From Flectonema sp. DT1601 (lineage: Eukaryota; Euglenozoa; Diplonemea; Diplonemida; Diplonemidae): a stretch of 64,000 nt of DNA. The notes below the pieces were generated by a model. It saw nothing but the letters and a program-made list of their open reading frames with translations, searched no databases and was not told the origin of the DNA. Below are positions 9,018 to 22,100 of this stretch, one piece after another (position 1 is the stretch's first letter; each line of letters starts with the position of its first letter). The translations under genes were made by a program, and so were the position numbers. Where the stretch lies: NCBI GenBank assembly GCA_964019425.1, contig OZ025808.1:558001-622000 (forward strand), read 5' to 3'.

Positions 9018-12000
9018 ATGCCGTTAATGGCATCTAACATGTCAACTGAAGTTGGGATGACAGCCGAGCTTGCATCACACGGACTGAAAGAGAGCAACTG
9101 TGAGATCCAAGATAGTCGATATCAAGGAAAAGGTTCAATCTTATATTCAAACGAAAATCGATACGACGGGAACCTGCAAAAGGGAAAACTTCACGGCCTA
9201 GGATGCTATCAATGGAAAGACAATGTAAAGTATACGGGAGAGTTTAAGTTTAATGTCGTTCAAGGAACAGGCACGTACGAATGGCCAGATGGAAGTAAAT
9301 ACTACGGAGAATTAAAAGACGGAAAGAGACACGGAAAAGGCATTCATATCACATCAACAGGTGTTGAGTATCGAGGTGAATGGCGCAATGGACTCAAAGA
9401 GGGTGTCGGAGTACTCTTTTATGACAGAACTCAGCAACACTATTACGAGGGTGAATTCCTAAATGGAAGAAAGAATGGCTGGGGACGAATAGTTTATAGT
9501 AGTGGATCTATGTACGAAGGAACATGGGAATATGATAAAATGAATGGCTATGGAGTAATGGAATGGAATATTTCTGGATGCCCAAGTAGTGCAGCAACTG
9601 GATTATTTAATACAAGTCAAGGAAGAGAGTTTGATTATCGACCTAGCACACAAGAATCAACACAATGTGATGTTAACAGTAATACTACTGCTAGTAGTTT
9701 TCAAATTCTTTCTGCATCAATTCCGTATACTCCATCAGCTAATCCTCAAACTGGAAGAGTCGAGAAATACGAAGGCGGTTGGCAAGACGGATCACCTCAC
9801 GGATATGGCACGTACTCATGGATGTGTAAAAACAAACCGAGTAACAAAACTCTCTCATCTTCCATACCTGGTACACAAGTAGGCAGTAATATTGCTGGAC
9901 TTGAAACCCCTCTGCTTGGTGAGAATACTTACCAAGGATGGTTCAAAGATGGAAAACGACATGGAACTGGTGTCCTCTCATTAGCAGATGGCGTAGCATT
10001 CGAAGGAAATTGGGTTGAGAATGTTAAGGAAGGAGATGGAATTATAATTCATCCTGATGGATGTGTTGAACAGCTATCTCTCATCAACAATGTAATTAAG
10101 TCAAAAACCGTACTGCTACCTGGAGTCACTGGCAAGAAAGCAGGTGATATAAAAAGATGCCACGAAGAACAAACACAGGGACTAACTGTTAGCGAATCTG
10201 GTTTTTCTACCATCGGTTTAAATGTCACTGACATCATCGACTGTCCGGAAAACCGAATTCAAGCAGAACATAAAAAAGTATCAGACTTAGTCCTGAGGCA
10301 TATTTCGAGTCTTAAATATTTATATCGGTTTTATGCTGGAGTTGGTCCTGCTGTTCAAGTTCGAACCCCTGCGGATGAGCATCGAGATCGTCAAAGATCC
10401 GCATTATTCAGACAGGCTATTGATTTAAAAACAAACACGAACCTTAGAAGACCATCACGAGATATTCAAATGTATCAGGGGTCAGCTGAGGAAGCAGCTT
10501 TCCAAAAAGAAGTAATGTTTCTAAAGAGATATAAAATAGACGCTCCTGATTACAAACGGCTTTCTAGAAGAGAAGCTTTGCTTATGCAGTTGCACGAGGC
10601 CTGTCATATTGTAATGGCTGAGTCAATAGTACTTGCTGAACAGTCAGAAGATGCTGAAATTAAAAGTAACCCTGACATAGAGTATTCCCCAATACGGTCA
10701 TTGGTAAGGCATCCATGCATTATCAGCTCGCCACCTGCAGCAGAGACGCCACCCACGCTCTTAAAGCTACATCAGCTGTGGGCTCTCCTCAATGATGCTG
10801 GCGTGCTTGCGTACGACTTTTCTCTCTATAAGTGTAATCGTGTGATTGCGTCAGTTGTTAGTCAGCAACAGTTACGAGCTAGTGAAGATTTCCCGACAAC
10901 TCTTTGGAATGATTCGGCAACTGCTGATGAGGAAAGCAATGATATTCCGAATAAACAAAAAAACACTCAGCAGGAATCGAACTTAACCCCAACTACAGCA
11001 CCAAAAACAAAAAAGAATAGAACTGGAAGTTCAGTATCACAACATCCGACTGAAACACCAATACGGAGATCTTCAAAGGACTCAACACAATCAAAACCAG
11101 CTTCAAATGTGTTAGCGAAAGTGAATCGAATACAATTATGCGATCCAGATGATCCTCTGCAGGCTATTTATTTTGTTCCGTTTGTGAATTGTATTGTTAG
11201 ACTCGCACACGCAAAATCAAAGTACACATCCGGACACGCATACAACAGTATCAGCAAAGGACTATCACTTTGTGAACAAGTAGTATGGTTTCTCGCAACT
11301 TTTATGCAGCCTATTATTGACTCCCTTGCAGTAGCTGGTATATCATCAGTTGGACCTGCACTTGGGATTTCTGTTTTGCCACATAGACCAGTTGCGAATT
11401 TGACTCATAAAAGTGGTCAGCTGTGTAGTTCAAAACCCAAAGCCAGACTTATAACAAGCGCAGGTACTGCTAAAGAAGACCATACGCTCTCTCGTGGTAA
11501 ACATAATACTTCTAGTCGTGGGTTTAACCAATTTCGTGCAGAAAGGTCATCGACGTTTTCAGTTGATAAAGATGCTGGTAGTAGTCAAACCACACCACGA
11601 AGTCAATCTGCTTTTGATGTTGAACACCCGATGACTGATACTTTTAATGGAACTGGCAAACGAGTAAAGACGACAATTCGAAAAGAACGAGAAGATAAAG
11701 AGCAGTCAAATGAGCCTTTAGTGTCAACGTCTTCAAGAAGTCACATCTGTCCAAGTGGAAAGAATGTTTCTTGTACGATCACTCAGACTAATATTACATC
11801 ACATGGAAGTGTTCAGCCTGATTTTATTATTTATACCGAGTGTGTTAATGAAAGTGGTTTTGGAAATACGACAACAGATCAGAATAAAAATAGTACTGGC
11901 TCTCCTACTTCACAAATGATATCATCATATGGATCAGCCTGTATTGGAATTGAAACAAAATCGTCGCATGCAAGTGAACAGAAATGGAGTCAGAGGCATA

Positions 12001-13241
12001 CTGAATGCTGGGATCGGTATACTGACGCACAAGATGTTGTGGAAGAGTGGAACCATCAAAATACGAAATCTCATTCACGACATTCTCAAACAACAATTGA
12101 ACAGGAAGCCTCATCTACATCATCGGAATCACACATTTCTCTGCCACAGTTCGAAGCCGCGTCACGGATTACCAACTCACCTGATCTTCCCATCCTATTC
12201 GCATCATGTTCTGAAATGCGAACCTTACTAAAATCACAACCAGTCTTAGAAATTATCGCTAAAGAAAGTGAATCATTAATTCAACTTTATAAATCGTATA
12301 AGGAATCACCTTTACAACAGAAGTCTGAAATTAAATCAAAAAAGCATCATCGCCACAAACAAGCTATCAAAGCAACTTCTAATATAAAAGAAGAAAACGA
12401 CATCGATCTAGACAGCAAGTTCACTGTGAGAAGTCTTATGAAGATCTTTAGAGACTACGGAATACTTGGATGGGAACCAGTCAGACCAAAGATAAACAAA
12501 CAATCAGTGCAATTGAAATCTCTTGTCTGTAGGACAACAAAGAATAGCAGCGATCCATACTTTGAACAGCTTGAGAAAGAATTAAAGGCGGCGTCAGTTG
12601 CTGAAGACGACAGTAAACCTATCAATCTATTCTGCTACCACTCTCTTACTTCTGTGTTAAGACCAATACTTTGGTTTGTTATGAGAATTGATCCTGACAG
12701 CTGTTTTAAATTAAGAACAAGAACAGAGTCTCAAGCATTACTACAAGAACAGGAGAGAGAGAAGATGCAAGTTGTATCAATGGCATTCACTGCAGCAGTA
12801 TCTCAAGGGTTTGAAAAGAAGGGTTCTTCACGATCAATGATATCAGTTACTGCAACAGAGAGAAATCTCGAAGATAGTACGAACTTTCTTGGTCCTGGTG
12901 ATCGTAAGGCAACCGCTATTCAACTTCGTAGTCAGCTTGCTGCACGAGATGAGATGAGATCTGACCCTACTTGGTTCCTTCCAAAACAATCTGGAGCTTC
13001 ACCAAGTAATGCCCACTGGGAGAATTGCATTGTCTCTCTTCCACTGCTGTACCATGAGTTTGTAGAATCTCTGGTGATTACTGCAGCCATCGTCTACACT
13101 TCTCACAAAGAGCCGTTACTGTCAAATAAACAGCTCGCTGTGAATGACACTTTAGAAAGTGAGCTTCCAAAGAAATTTAGTCTACTACTGCAACACCTCT
13201 CTGGACCAAAGGTTTTCGATGTGAAAGAGACCGTTGCTTGA
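9018..13241 (+). CDS. MORN-repeat protein, radial-spoke RSPH10B-like
   Basis: Large single-exon protein of 1407 residues. Residues about 44-185 hold consecutive MORN repeats with the usual Y.G......G.G pattern (for example YTGEFKFNVVQGTGTYEWPD). A Ser/Thr-rich insert of about 60 residues follows, and further MORN repeats lie at about 250-275 and 310-345. The remainder has helical segments separated by long low-complexity Ser/Thr/Gln-rich stretches. The segment LHQLWALLNDAGVLAYDFSL resembles the region after the MORN repeats of RSPH10B, a radial spoke head protein of motile cilia. That would place it in the axoneme; this is family knowledge plus a modest match. The ATG lies 5 nt after a pyrimidine-rich acceptor (TTATTACCAG). 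The gene is longer than typical RSPH10B (about 870 residues). Another MORN protein role, such as membrane scaffolding, is the alternative. Confidence 0.8.
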   Translation: MPLMASNMSTEVGMTAELASHGLKESNCEIQDSRYQGKGSILYSNENRYDGNLQKGKLHGLGCYQWKDNVKYTGEFKFNVVQGTGTYEWPDGSKYYGELKDGKRHGKGIHITSTGVEYRGEWRNGLKEGVGVLFYDRTQQHYYEGEFLNGRKNGWGRIVYSSGSMYEGTWEYDKMNGYGVMEWNISGCPSSAATGLFNTSQGREFDYRPSTQESTQCDVNSNTTASSFQILSASIPYTPSANPQTGRVEKYEGGWQDGSPHGYGTYSWMCKNKPSNKTLSSSIPGTQVGSNIAGLETPLLGENTYQGWFKDGKRHGTGVLSLADGVAFEGNWVENVKEGDGIIIHPDGCVEQLSLINNVIKSKTVLLPGVTGKKAGDIKRCHEEQTQGLTVSESGFSTIGLNVTDIIDCPENRIQAEHKKVSDLVLRHISSLKYLYRFYAGVGPAVQVRTPADEHRDRQRSALFRQAIDLKTNTNLRRPSRDIQMYQGSAEEAAFQKEVMFLKRYKIDAPDYKRLSRREALLMQLHEACHIVMAESIVLAEQSEDAEIKSNPDIEYSPIRSLVRHPCIISSPPAAETPPTLLKLHQLWALLNDAGVLAYDFSLYKCNRVIASVVSQQQLRASEDFPTTLWNDSATADEESNDIPNKQKNTQQESNLTPTTAPKTKKNRTGSSVSQHPTETPIRRSSKDSTQSKPASNVLAKVNRIQLCDPDDPLQAIYFVPFVNCIVRLAHAKSKYTSGHAYNSISKGLSLCEQVVWFLATFMQPIIDSLAVAGISSVGPALGISVLPHRPVANLTHKSGQLCSSKPKARLITSAGTAKEDHTLSRGKHNTSSRGFNQFRAERSSTFSVDKDAGSSQTTPRSQSAFDVEHPMTDTFNGTGKRVKTTIRKEREDKEQSNEPLVSTSSRSHICPSGKNVSCTITQTNITSHGSVQPDFIIYTECVNESGFGNTTTDQNKNSTGSPTSQMISSYGSACIGIETKSSHASEQKWSQRHTECWDRYTDAQDVVEEWNHQNTKSHSRHSQTTIEQEASSTSSESHISLPQFEAASRITNSPDLPILFASCSEMRTLLKSQPVLEIIAKESESLIQLYKSYKESPLQQKSEIKSKKHHRHKQAIKATSNIKEENDIDLDSKFTVRSLMKIFRDYGILGWEPVRPKINKQSVQLKSLVCRTTKNSSDPYFEQLEKELKAASVAEDDSKPINLFCYHSLTSVLRPILWFVMRIDPDSCFKLRTRTESQALLQEQEREKMQVVSMAFTAAVSQGFEKKGSSRSMISVTATERNLEDSTNFLGPGDRKATAIQLRSQLAARDEMRSDPTWFLPKQSGASPSNAHWENCIVSLPLLYHEFVESLVITAAIVYTSHKEPLLSNKQLAVNDTLESELPKKFSLLLQHLSGPKVFDVKETVA

Positions 13242-13655
13242 TCTCAATGAGGAAGAATACTTTCTGTTTTTATTTATCCATTCTAAATATTGAAATTCGT
13301 AACTTTACTATTGTTTATATAAAATTATGAGATTTTCTGTGTTTTTATTATTATTTTTTTTTTTTTTTTTTTTAAATTAAATTTATTGCCTCGGGAGATC
13401 TCTTTTTTTTTTTTTCTCACCTCCGCTGACATTCTTTTACAAGAAAGTCGCAACATACTTTTAGGTTTAAAAATAATTGTTGTATCGGTTTTTTTTTTTT
13501 TTTAATCTTTATTTTTACCACTACCAGTAACACACATTAATGTTTTTCAAAAACAAAGGTTAACCTCCTTACAAGATGTAATCAATAATTGCTTAGTCAA
13601 TCACCCATAGTCGATGTTATCCTCATTATGACAAAGCCCCTTAACAAATATAAAA
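13242..13655. other. Intergenic, T-rich
   Basis: AT-rich gap with T-runs at 13354-13373, 13403-13415 and 13489-13503. These are plausible polypyrimidine tracts for processing of the downstream mRNA. No gene seen. Confidence 0.6.
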
Positions 13656-14600
13656 ATGGCTAGTGAAGAAATATTAAGACGACTTTGCAGAGACTCTATG
13701 GTTTCAGGACCAGGTAGGGTTGACTATAATTCGTGTGATCCGACAGCATTTTATCGTGAACATGTGTGTGCTAGAAAACCATGTATAATTGAAAATGGGA
13801 TGACAGAATGGAAGGGTGTCACTCATTGGACTACATCGTATCTAAGCCAGAAATTAAAAGAAGAAGAAGTAACCATATCACTGACACCAAATGGAAGAGC
13901 AGATGCGTTAACTGTGATTGATGAAGAGATATTGTTTATGATGCCTGATGAAAAGAAAATGAAGTTTAATGAATTTGCTTCAGTCTTGCACAATTCCGAA
14001 GACGTTGTTTACTATGCTCAGAAACAAAATAATTCATTCAATGAAGAATACAACACTCTGAATGATGATATTAATAATAATATTCAACTGTTTGGAGAAA
14101 AGATATTCGGTGAATCTGCGAGTGCTGTAAATTTTTGGATGGGAGGGAATCGAACTGTGTCGTCGCTTCACAAGGATCCTTTTGAAAACTTATACTGTGT
14201 CGTCAGAGGCAGTAAAACCTTCTTATTAGTACCTCCTTGGGAGGGAAGTTCTATACCTTATGATAATCATAAACAGGGTGTTTGGAGAAAATCTAATTCT
14301 GGTTTTACCGTAGAACGTTTAGATTCAACAGTCAAATGGGCAACCCTCGATCCTAATCACAAACGTTATTATAATACTCACCCAATCGAAGTTACGGTAC
14401 ACGCTGGTGAAACACTTTACTTACCTGCTTTATGGTATCACGAAGTCAGACAGTCAGGAGATGATGAAGGCACAACGATTGCTGTAAACTATTGGTACGA
14501 CATGCAATACAATTCTTCTTATTACATGTTGGAAGCAGTTCGTCGATTGGGAGTTGTTGCAGATGAAGAACAGCTGAGCGAAGATGAGGATTTCTTTTGA
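13656..14600 (+). CDS. JMJD7: JmjC-domain hydroxylase, JMJD7-like
   Basis: 314 residues, the same length as animal JMJD7, a 2-oxoglutarate and Fe(II)-dependent lysyl hydroxylase that acts on DRG GTPases and has also been described as a histone-tail peptidase. The cupin/JmjC core is clear: SLHKDPFENLYCVVRG supplies the iron-binding His172 and Asp174, and GETLYLPALWYHEV supplies His262, followed by the IAVNYWYDMQY block diagnostic of JMJD7. The N-terminal segment with FYREHVCARKPCIIENG is also typical. Single exon with no targeting signal, so probably cytosolic or nuclear. The ATG lies close after CCTTAACAAATATAAAA, and the exact acceptor is uncertain here. A relative such as a tRNA-modifying JmjC protein is less likely. 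Confidence 0.9.
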   Translation: MASEEILRRLCRDSMVSGPGRVDYNSCDPTAFYREHVCARKPCIIENGMTEWKGVTHWTTSYLSQKLKEEEVTISLTPNGRADALTVIDEEILFMMPDEKKMKFNEFASVLHNSEDVVYYAQKQNNSFNEEYNTLNDDINNNIQLFGEKIFGESASAVNFWMGGNRTVSSLHKDPFENLYCVVRGSKTFLLVPPWEGSSIPYDNHKQGVWRKSNSGFTVERLDSTVKWATLDPNHKRYYNTHPIEVTVHAGETLYLPALWYHEVRQSGDDEGTTIAVNYWYDMQYNSSYYMLEAVRRLGVVADEEQLSEDEDFF

Positions 14601-14875
14601 AATCAAGACAACAGTCCTTTGTGTTAACCTTGTCAATGGACGAAGATTATTTACATCCATTCAGCATGACTGAGAAGTATTCCTCTTTTGGATTCATCTT
14701 CTTGGACACAACTCAGGAGGGTGGTATCCCCTCGTAGACTGTTCTTTTTTGATTTTGAGATTAGTGCGCCCTGCGCTAGACTCTGAAAGGAATTTATCCT
14801 ACGATAGCCCTTTGGTATTCTTTTTTAAAGTTTTTTTTAAATTCACAATTTCTTTGCTTAAGAGACAACGAAAAA

Positions 14876-15885
14876 ATGGCTGACAAAATGACCACCTCAG
14901 AGATGAAAGCGGCGATAAAAGCCGCCGGAATGGGAGATCAGCTCGCTGGTATATATGAGAAGGAGCAGTTGGTTCAGCTGGCTAATGAGGCGTTGAAGAA
15001 AGGAGTGGTACCAACTAGCCTACCTCCAGGCCATCATCAAAAAAAGATGAGCTGCTGGGACTGTCAAATTATTGTACCTTCAAAGACCCCTCGCAATGCT
15101 ATTATTACAATGCATGGATTTGGTGCTACCAACTCTGATTTCATACCTTTTGCATCAACATTTGAGGGTGTGTTACCTGAAGATACATTGTGGGTATTCC
15201 CTCAAGCAAATACAGACAGGGAGTTAGGAGCTTCTGCTTGGTGGAAAATTGATGTTCCAGAATGGATTCAGGCAGTGTTTGCAGCTAAAAGTGGTGGAAG
15301 TGATGTCTTAGCAGCCTTAATAAGAAAGGAACACGATGGATTACCTGCTGCTCGTGAAAACGGAATCAAACTCGTAAACGAAGTGATGTCGAAATTCAAC
15401 ATCCCAATTAGCAACATCCATCTTTCAGGATTTTCTCAGGGTGCAATGACTGCTATGGATGTTGCTCTTTCTCTTCCTTCTCCTTGTGGTTCTGTCGTCA
15501 TGCTCTCTGGTGCACCTATCGTCGTCGAACAATGGTCTGCCAAGCTCAAAGACAAGAAGGGTCTTAAGGTACTAGTTTCTCACGGAGAATCTGATCCTGT
15601 GGTATGTTTTTACTTAATTGCAAAATTAATTATTATTATTCTCTCATTACAATAATGAACAACAAACAGCTTCCATTCGTTGGATCTCAGTGGTTAGTTG
15701 ACTTAGTTGAACAACACGGTGAGACTAAGGTATGAATTGATTATAGACTGGATTATTACTACGAATTACTACATAAATAAACAAAACTCAATCAGGTTAC
15801 ATACGTCAAGCACAGTGGTGGTCATGATGTTGGACGTCCAACGATGAGTGCCCTTCCTAAATTTTGGAGTAGCGTGTTAAACTAA
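14876..15885 (+). CDS. Acyl-protein thioesterase / carboxylesterase (alpha/beta hydrolase 2)
   Basis: Three exons: 14876-15601, 15670-15729 and 15796-15885, all phase 0, giving 291 residues. The hydrolase core has the conserved LHGFG-like start (TMHGFGATNSDF), the nucleophile elbow GFSQGA with Ser187, GESDPV with Asp240, and SGGHDVG with His272. The last His lies in exon 3, so both introns must be removed for activity. The family includes acyl-protein thioesterases that depalmitoylate membrane proteins, and lysophospholipases; which applies cannot be told. Residues 1-50 are an extra N-terminal extension rich in Lys/Ala. The introns are 68 and 66 bp, GTATG...CAAACAG and GTATG...CAATCAG. The ATG follows an acceptor at GCTTAAG. 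Cytosolic by absence of targeting signals. Confidence 0.88.
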
Positions 15886-16193
15886 ACCGTTTTAATCAGT
15901 TTAGTCATGATAATGACAACCGTTTGTCTTGCAGACATTGCAAGACTACTCGATAGATCAGTTTTGGTTCAACCCTATGAGCGTTACTTAGCTTCGACTT
16001 CATGAAAACTACTGAGTGATGCTGTAAGCTCTAAGTACTGCTGGACTGTCAAGTTACGTAAATTCATTTATTTATTTAATTTATTTATTCAGCACAACGT
16101 CCTTTGTAGAATATGGATTGAACAGTAAAAGGGTAAAGAGTTTATCACACCAACCAAAATCAGGGAGGTGGTGAACTTTAATATTACAACACC
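15886..16193. other. Intergenic, nothing recognised
   Basis: 308 bp of ordinary AT-rich sequence with a TTTATTTATTTAATTT stretch. No small RNA boxes or repeats seen. Confidence 0.6.
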
Positions 16194-19100
16194 ATGGAAC
16201 AAGAAGAAGAATTGGTTGTTATAAATGGAGTCCCAGAAGCGACTGACAGATCGGAGGGTGAGTGTCCGAAATACAGCTCCTGCATGAAAGGCAACAATGA
16301 GAAGAAAGAGAGTGTTAGAGTTATTGTTGACCGAGAAGATGATATACAGGCTACGCAAGATTCCCGTTTCGATAATTATGGTCCTCTATTTCGAGTCCAA
16401 CGGTCATCTGTTGTCCCTCAAGGGAGTTCCTTCTTCGTATTCCAACCACACAACAAATTCCGATTGCTAATGGTAAAGTTAGTTAACAATCCTTACTTTT
16501 CTCATACGGTACTGTTCATAGTTCTTTTAAACGCTCTTTCTATGGCTGCGACTGATCCAACAATCTCTACATCTGAAAGAGAGGCAGGTGGTTGGCAAGC
16601 TGCTTTATATTATTTTGACCTTGCATGCTTGGGAATATATGTGATTGAGGCCTTCGCTAAAATGGTTGCGATGGGAGCCTTCATGGGACCTTCAGCTTAT
16701 ATTGCTGATTCTTGGAATCGATTAGACTTTTTGGTTATAATTCTAAGCTGGAGCGGTTGGATTGGATCACGTGTAGGGTTTCAAGGTCCCACGAGAGGTT
16801 TCAATGCCCTCCGAGTCTTCCGAGCAATAAAACCACTTCGAGTTATAAAATCATTACCAGGGATATGTGCCATTCTCGACTCTCTAAGTCAGTCTGTTCC
16901 TCTGTTGGCGAGTACAACTTTATTGTTTTTGTTCTTTTTCTTCACATTTGCAGTTGTCGCACTTGAATTCTATCAGAATTCACTAGGCAGGAGATGTACT
17001 ATAAATGACGAGGAGTTGATATCACCAGCTTTTTGTAATTCTGAAAAGTCATTTGGAAACAAGTGTGAAAATACTGATCATGTTTGCAACGTTTCGCTGC
17101 AGGCTCCTTTCGCAGGTCAAGCCTCATTTGACAACGTCTTTGCCAGCATGCTTGTCATATTTCAGGTTGTTACCCTTGATTCATGGTCGTTTTATTTATA
17201 CTCCTTGGGTAATGCGGAGCATTGGTTGTGGACTTTGTTCTTTTTTACTGCGCTCATTGTGTTGATTTCTTTTGTTGTTGTTAACTTGTTCTTAGCGGTA
17301 ATCCATACCACATTTATGAGAGTAAGAAAAGAGCAACAGCATTCAGCTTTTGTAAATGCTGGCGATACTATTCAAGGAAAACCTCAGGATCTGAATATTG
17401 ATCAAATTCTTGGTCTCACCGTCGACGATCCTTGCGTGATTGTATGTTTGCGTAATATTCAACCAAATGTAAGTGCTTTTATTAAGTCACGAGCATTCGA
17501 ATTGGGCATCAACTTCTGCATTGTTTTAAATACACTAGTTCATACCTATGAAACATCTGGTCACGGTAGCGTAGCCGACAATGAAAGCACTATTATGTGG
17601 ACTGAAGTAGTGTTTTGTGCTATTTTTTCGATAGAGATAATCCTTCGATTTATAAGATTTGGTACTGTGAAATCGTTCTTTGTTAAAGACGCATGGAATA
17701 CGTTTGATTTGGTTATTGTTGTTGTTAGTATTGTTGGTTTGTGCGCCAACTACGACTCATTTTCATTTCTAAGAGCGTTCAGACTTCTCAGATTGCTTCG
17801 AAGATTCGAAGGGCTTCAGAGATTACTGTCAGCAGCAGTTGCAGGAATTCTACCTACTTTTAATGTATTACTTTTTACGGTGTTTGTTCTTTTTGTATTT
17901 GCATGCATGGGAATGTCCTTATTTGGTGGTTTATACGATTATCACCAACTGCCTAATAGTCCTGTTCCTAACAACCACAACAATAAAGCTTGGCTGCGAG
18001 TTATCGATCGATTAAATTTCAATCAGTTTGATACCGCCTTTATTCTTTTATTTCAGATTATGACTGGTGATAATTGGTCTCTGTTTATGTGGTATTCTTT
18101 TAATATTGATGTGCCAGTTCCGTGGCTTCAAGCTACGGTTTATTTTGTGGCATATTATTTCGTTGCTGGATTAATTATTCTATCTTTGTTCACCGTTGTG
18201 ATTTTAGAAAATTTTGAATTATCTGAAGAAGAAAAAGGAAAAGCAGCAAAACGACTTCGACTTAACATAGAAAAAGCATTACGAACGGGTAAAGAAACTC
18301 GGAAAGACTTGGGGTTGAGTGGAATGACGTTTCTAGAAAGACAAGCAGCGACTACAGAACCAGCTTCTGGAGAAACCGCCTTGGGCGCTATTCGAATGAG
18401 AATGGCGTCCGTTCACCGGGGTCGATCATTAGCTACGCGTCTCGGATCTCTAAGTCATTACCAGGCACCTGTTGATGAAACTTTTCCAATATTCGATGTT
18501 ACCGATCTGATCGATAACTCTTTTTACTCCGTCGAACACACTCAAAACGGAATTATTAGAACTTTTACTCTCTATGTTGAATATTGGAAGAAAATGGCCG
18601 GACAGACCTATCTCTATTTATTCGCAAGTATGCGAGCTGAGATGAAAATTGCATTACAAGGCGCAGTCTTAGAAACATTCGAAAGGGTATTAGCGACAGC
18701 CTTAGATGTCGGTCGTAAGACTCTTCGTACAATAGTGTTAGCAGATTGGCAGAATAATTTCGGAGGAATGGTTGACTGTTTAGATGAAAATGGTTACGAA
18801 TTCCCTCAAGTTACGAACTTACGGACGTATCGCTTGTTAGAGCTTTGCCTAGCAGAGCATTACACTAGACAAGCCATAGTCAGAGCTAGAGTAACACCAC
18901 ATCAAAAACTATTGGGATTTGTTATTGGGTACTTAGAACGCAAACGACGGTGCTATGGAACAGCCCTCCTCCGCGAAGAATATTTCCAACGTGAAAAACT
19001 AATGGACGCACAGCATTCTGAATGGCATGAACTTGTTATGCCTGACGTACGAATGCCACCCTTAAGTCTCTATTTTAGAGACCCTGGATGGGTGGATGCC

Positions 19101-22100
19101 TCTCCCGAAGGGAGGAAAAGAAGTTCAAGAGCAGGACTTCCACAGGCCTTTTATCAAGACTTTGAAATATTTAAACAACTCTACAAACGAGACTTTGGCG
19201 TTGGGTCTGACATAACAGCTGTTGCATCATCCTATGATATAGAATTACCTGAAGGACCTCTATGTATGAAAGTAGCATTAACATTAATACTTGAAGGACA
19301 GTTGTTGTTGGCTACTCACGTTGTGGCAGAGCTTAAAGCTGAAGAAACATTAGAATCAGCGTATCAAATAGTAAAGAAACATGCTATTAATCAATTGTCA
19401 TTAACTGAATCTGGTGTTCATGATGTGTATTTGAGACAAGCATTTAAATTACATACGGAAAAAGCATCTCGAGCAAGGGATGCTGCGAAACAAGCTGTGC
19501 TTGGAATGCGGAACAGTATAGTTGACATACCTGAAAGACCACCGTTGCTGCTGCCTCCTCTTTCAGAAGCGTCAGATAATCTGTTGATTCATGGTCGATA
19601 TAGAAGGCCTTCTACTGCTCCGGGTTCTCCAATTGTAGTAACTGAGAAGATGGCGTGTTCTGGTTACTGTTCATTCTGTTCTATGAAAATACCTCCAATG
19701 GGAGTCCCTTACAACATTACAGCTACTCGTTTAGAGAGAGAAAACAATTACTGCAATGTTGTACTTACACATTCATCAATAGCAACATTAGACATCACTC
19801 GTGTTAAGAGTCGGCTTAAGATGCGCCAATCTCGGATATTAAAATCAATTAGAGTTGGTAAGCAAACTGGTAGTCCAACAACATCACCACCAGACGTACT
19901 TAACTTTTCATGTAAGGGTGGTGCTCTTTGTGTACCAAGCCCATCGGAAGAGATGTTACCAATTTCAGGTACTGAGTCACCATTAGCTTGGTTACCCTCT
20001 GAATTAGAGATGTCTAAGCATAGCAGCGTAGCAGTAGCTGTGCCACATTATATTACTGATGATAAGGAAGAAGTTGATATCCCACATTTATGTGGCAATG
20101 ATCCACCCGAGTTACTAACATGCAGTGAGACAGCAGATTCTAAAGGAAAGGAGGAAGCACCTGGTGAAGATATTTTCGGAAATCCATCTCCGGATTTCCC
20201 TACAGTCAGAACAATGGAAGACCCTCCTGCTCCAGGTCTCGTTACATCTCCGACAACGAGTAACAGATCAGGTCGGTCATTTATACAAAAACCTTTAATT
20301 AATCGCCGGCAATCCCTCCACGTCTCTCGAGGAGAGAATCTCAACGATGTCATCTTTGCCATGAGCAAACACAGCAGTAATCCAATAGATGTAAGTAGTG
20401 GAACTTTAAAAGGAGAAGAACCATCACTTCTTAGCCCACTGACGGGACCTTCTGGTAAAACAGTATCTCCTCAAGATCCAACATTCCTGAGTGCAGGTAA
20501 TGAAGGTTGTGGTAGTAAGAGAAGTACTCGTGTTGGATTTACTGTACCAGAAGGCGATCCTTTTTCTAAAAGAGGTGAGCAAGACATTCTCGAGCGTTCA
20601 GACATCAGAGACAGGCGATCCTTCGCCAGCAGCAATGGAAGTGAAATTGCTCTTGACGAACTGCTTCGTTTGCAATCAAAAAGTTTTGGGTACTTTGGAT
20701 TACATCATCCTGTTCGAATTTGGGTATGTTGTCCTTATCTATTCTTGTACTTGTCAACAATGAAAAAATGAAATAAACAAAACAAAACAAACAAACAGTC
20801 AACATCCATAACCCAATCAACTCTGTTCCAACTCTTTATTTTAGTTGTCGTCGTAATCTCATCAATCACAGTGGTCTTTATCCCGCGAAGGGAAGCTTGG
20901 GAGTTACGGCCTGCACAGCCAACGTGGATGTTATGTATGTTATTAAAAAAAAAGAAATCTAATGCCCTGTTTTTTTGATTTATTTAATACAACTATCATG
21001 ACACAAAAACCAACAGATACAGAATCGGCATTCATCACTGTGTTTGCTGTAGAAGCAACACTAAAGATAATATCGAAAACTTGGTACAGTGCTGGAGAGG
21101 AATCCTATATTAGAGGTCATTGGAATAAAATAGATTTTCTCATTCTTTGGTGTCAAGTTATTGGATTATTTCTCCCAGACGTAAAACCTTTAAGGCTAGT
21201 AAGAGCAGTACGTCCATTGAGATTGATTAATAAAATTGAGGGATTACAAGTTGTGTTGGGAGCGTTGCTAGCTTCGTTATCAACATTTTTGAATGTTTTT
21301 GTAGCTGGATCGTTTTTTTTATTTTTATGTGCGTTGATGGGGAGGAATCTTTTCCACGATCGATTTGACAGATGTACAATGACACTTCCAGGATGGACCC
21401 ACAAATCAGCATGTGTTGGCACAACAATTAAAAATATCGATGGTGATAAATATCTCGTACCAGTTGCCTGGATTAAACCGGAAGCAACATTTGACACGAT
21501 TCATGCAGCTATGGCAACCTGTCTAGAAATAGCATCATTATCGTCTTGGAGTACTCATGCCTACAACAGTATGGATATCACTGAGATAAACAAACAACCT
21601 CAAATAAATAACAGTAAATGGACGTTCATTTATTATGTTATTGTGATTTCAATATGTACTTTCTTCTTGGTAAACTTATTCATTGGTGTAATTATAACAA
21701 ACATCAATACTCATAGAGGAATCGAGATTATGGATGAGCGTCAACAAAATTGGGCGCTTTTAAGTAGAACAGTATCTTTAGTGAGGCTTCCTCCGAGATC
21801 GAAGCGACCAGATAATCGAATAAGAGGAACGAGTTTTGATATTGCAAATTCTAAAGCATTTAATATTCTCATATCGATTATAATTGTTGTTAATGTAGTG
21901 ATCATGGCAACAAGGCATGCATCTGAACCTGGTGCCTGGGAAAGCACAGCAACGGGAATGAACTACGGCTTTGTGGGAATCTATCTCTTGGAAGTTATTA
22001 TAAAAGTTTTAGCATATTCAAAAAATTATTTCTCTGATCCTTGGAACCGGTTTGATTTTTTGATCACCATGGGATCATGTATCAGTATAGCACTTTACCT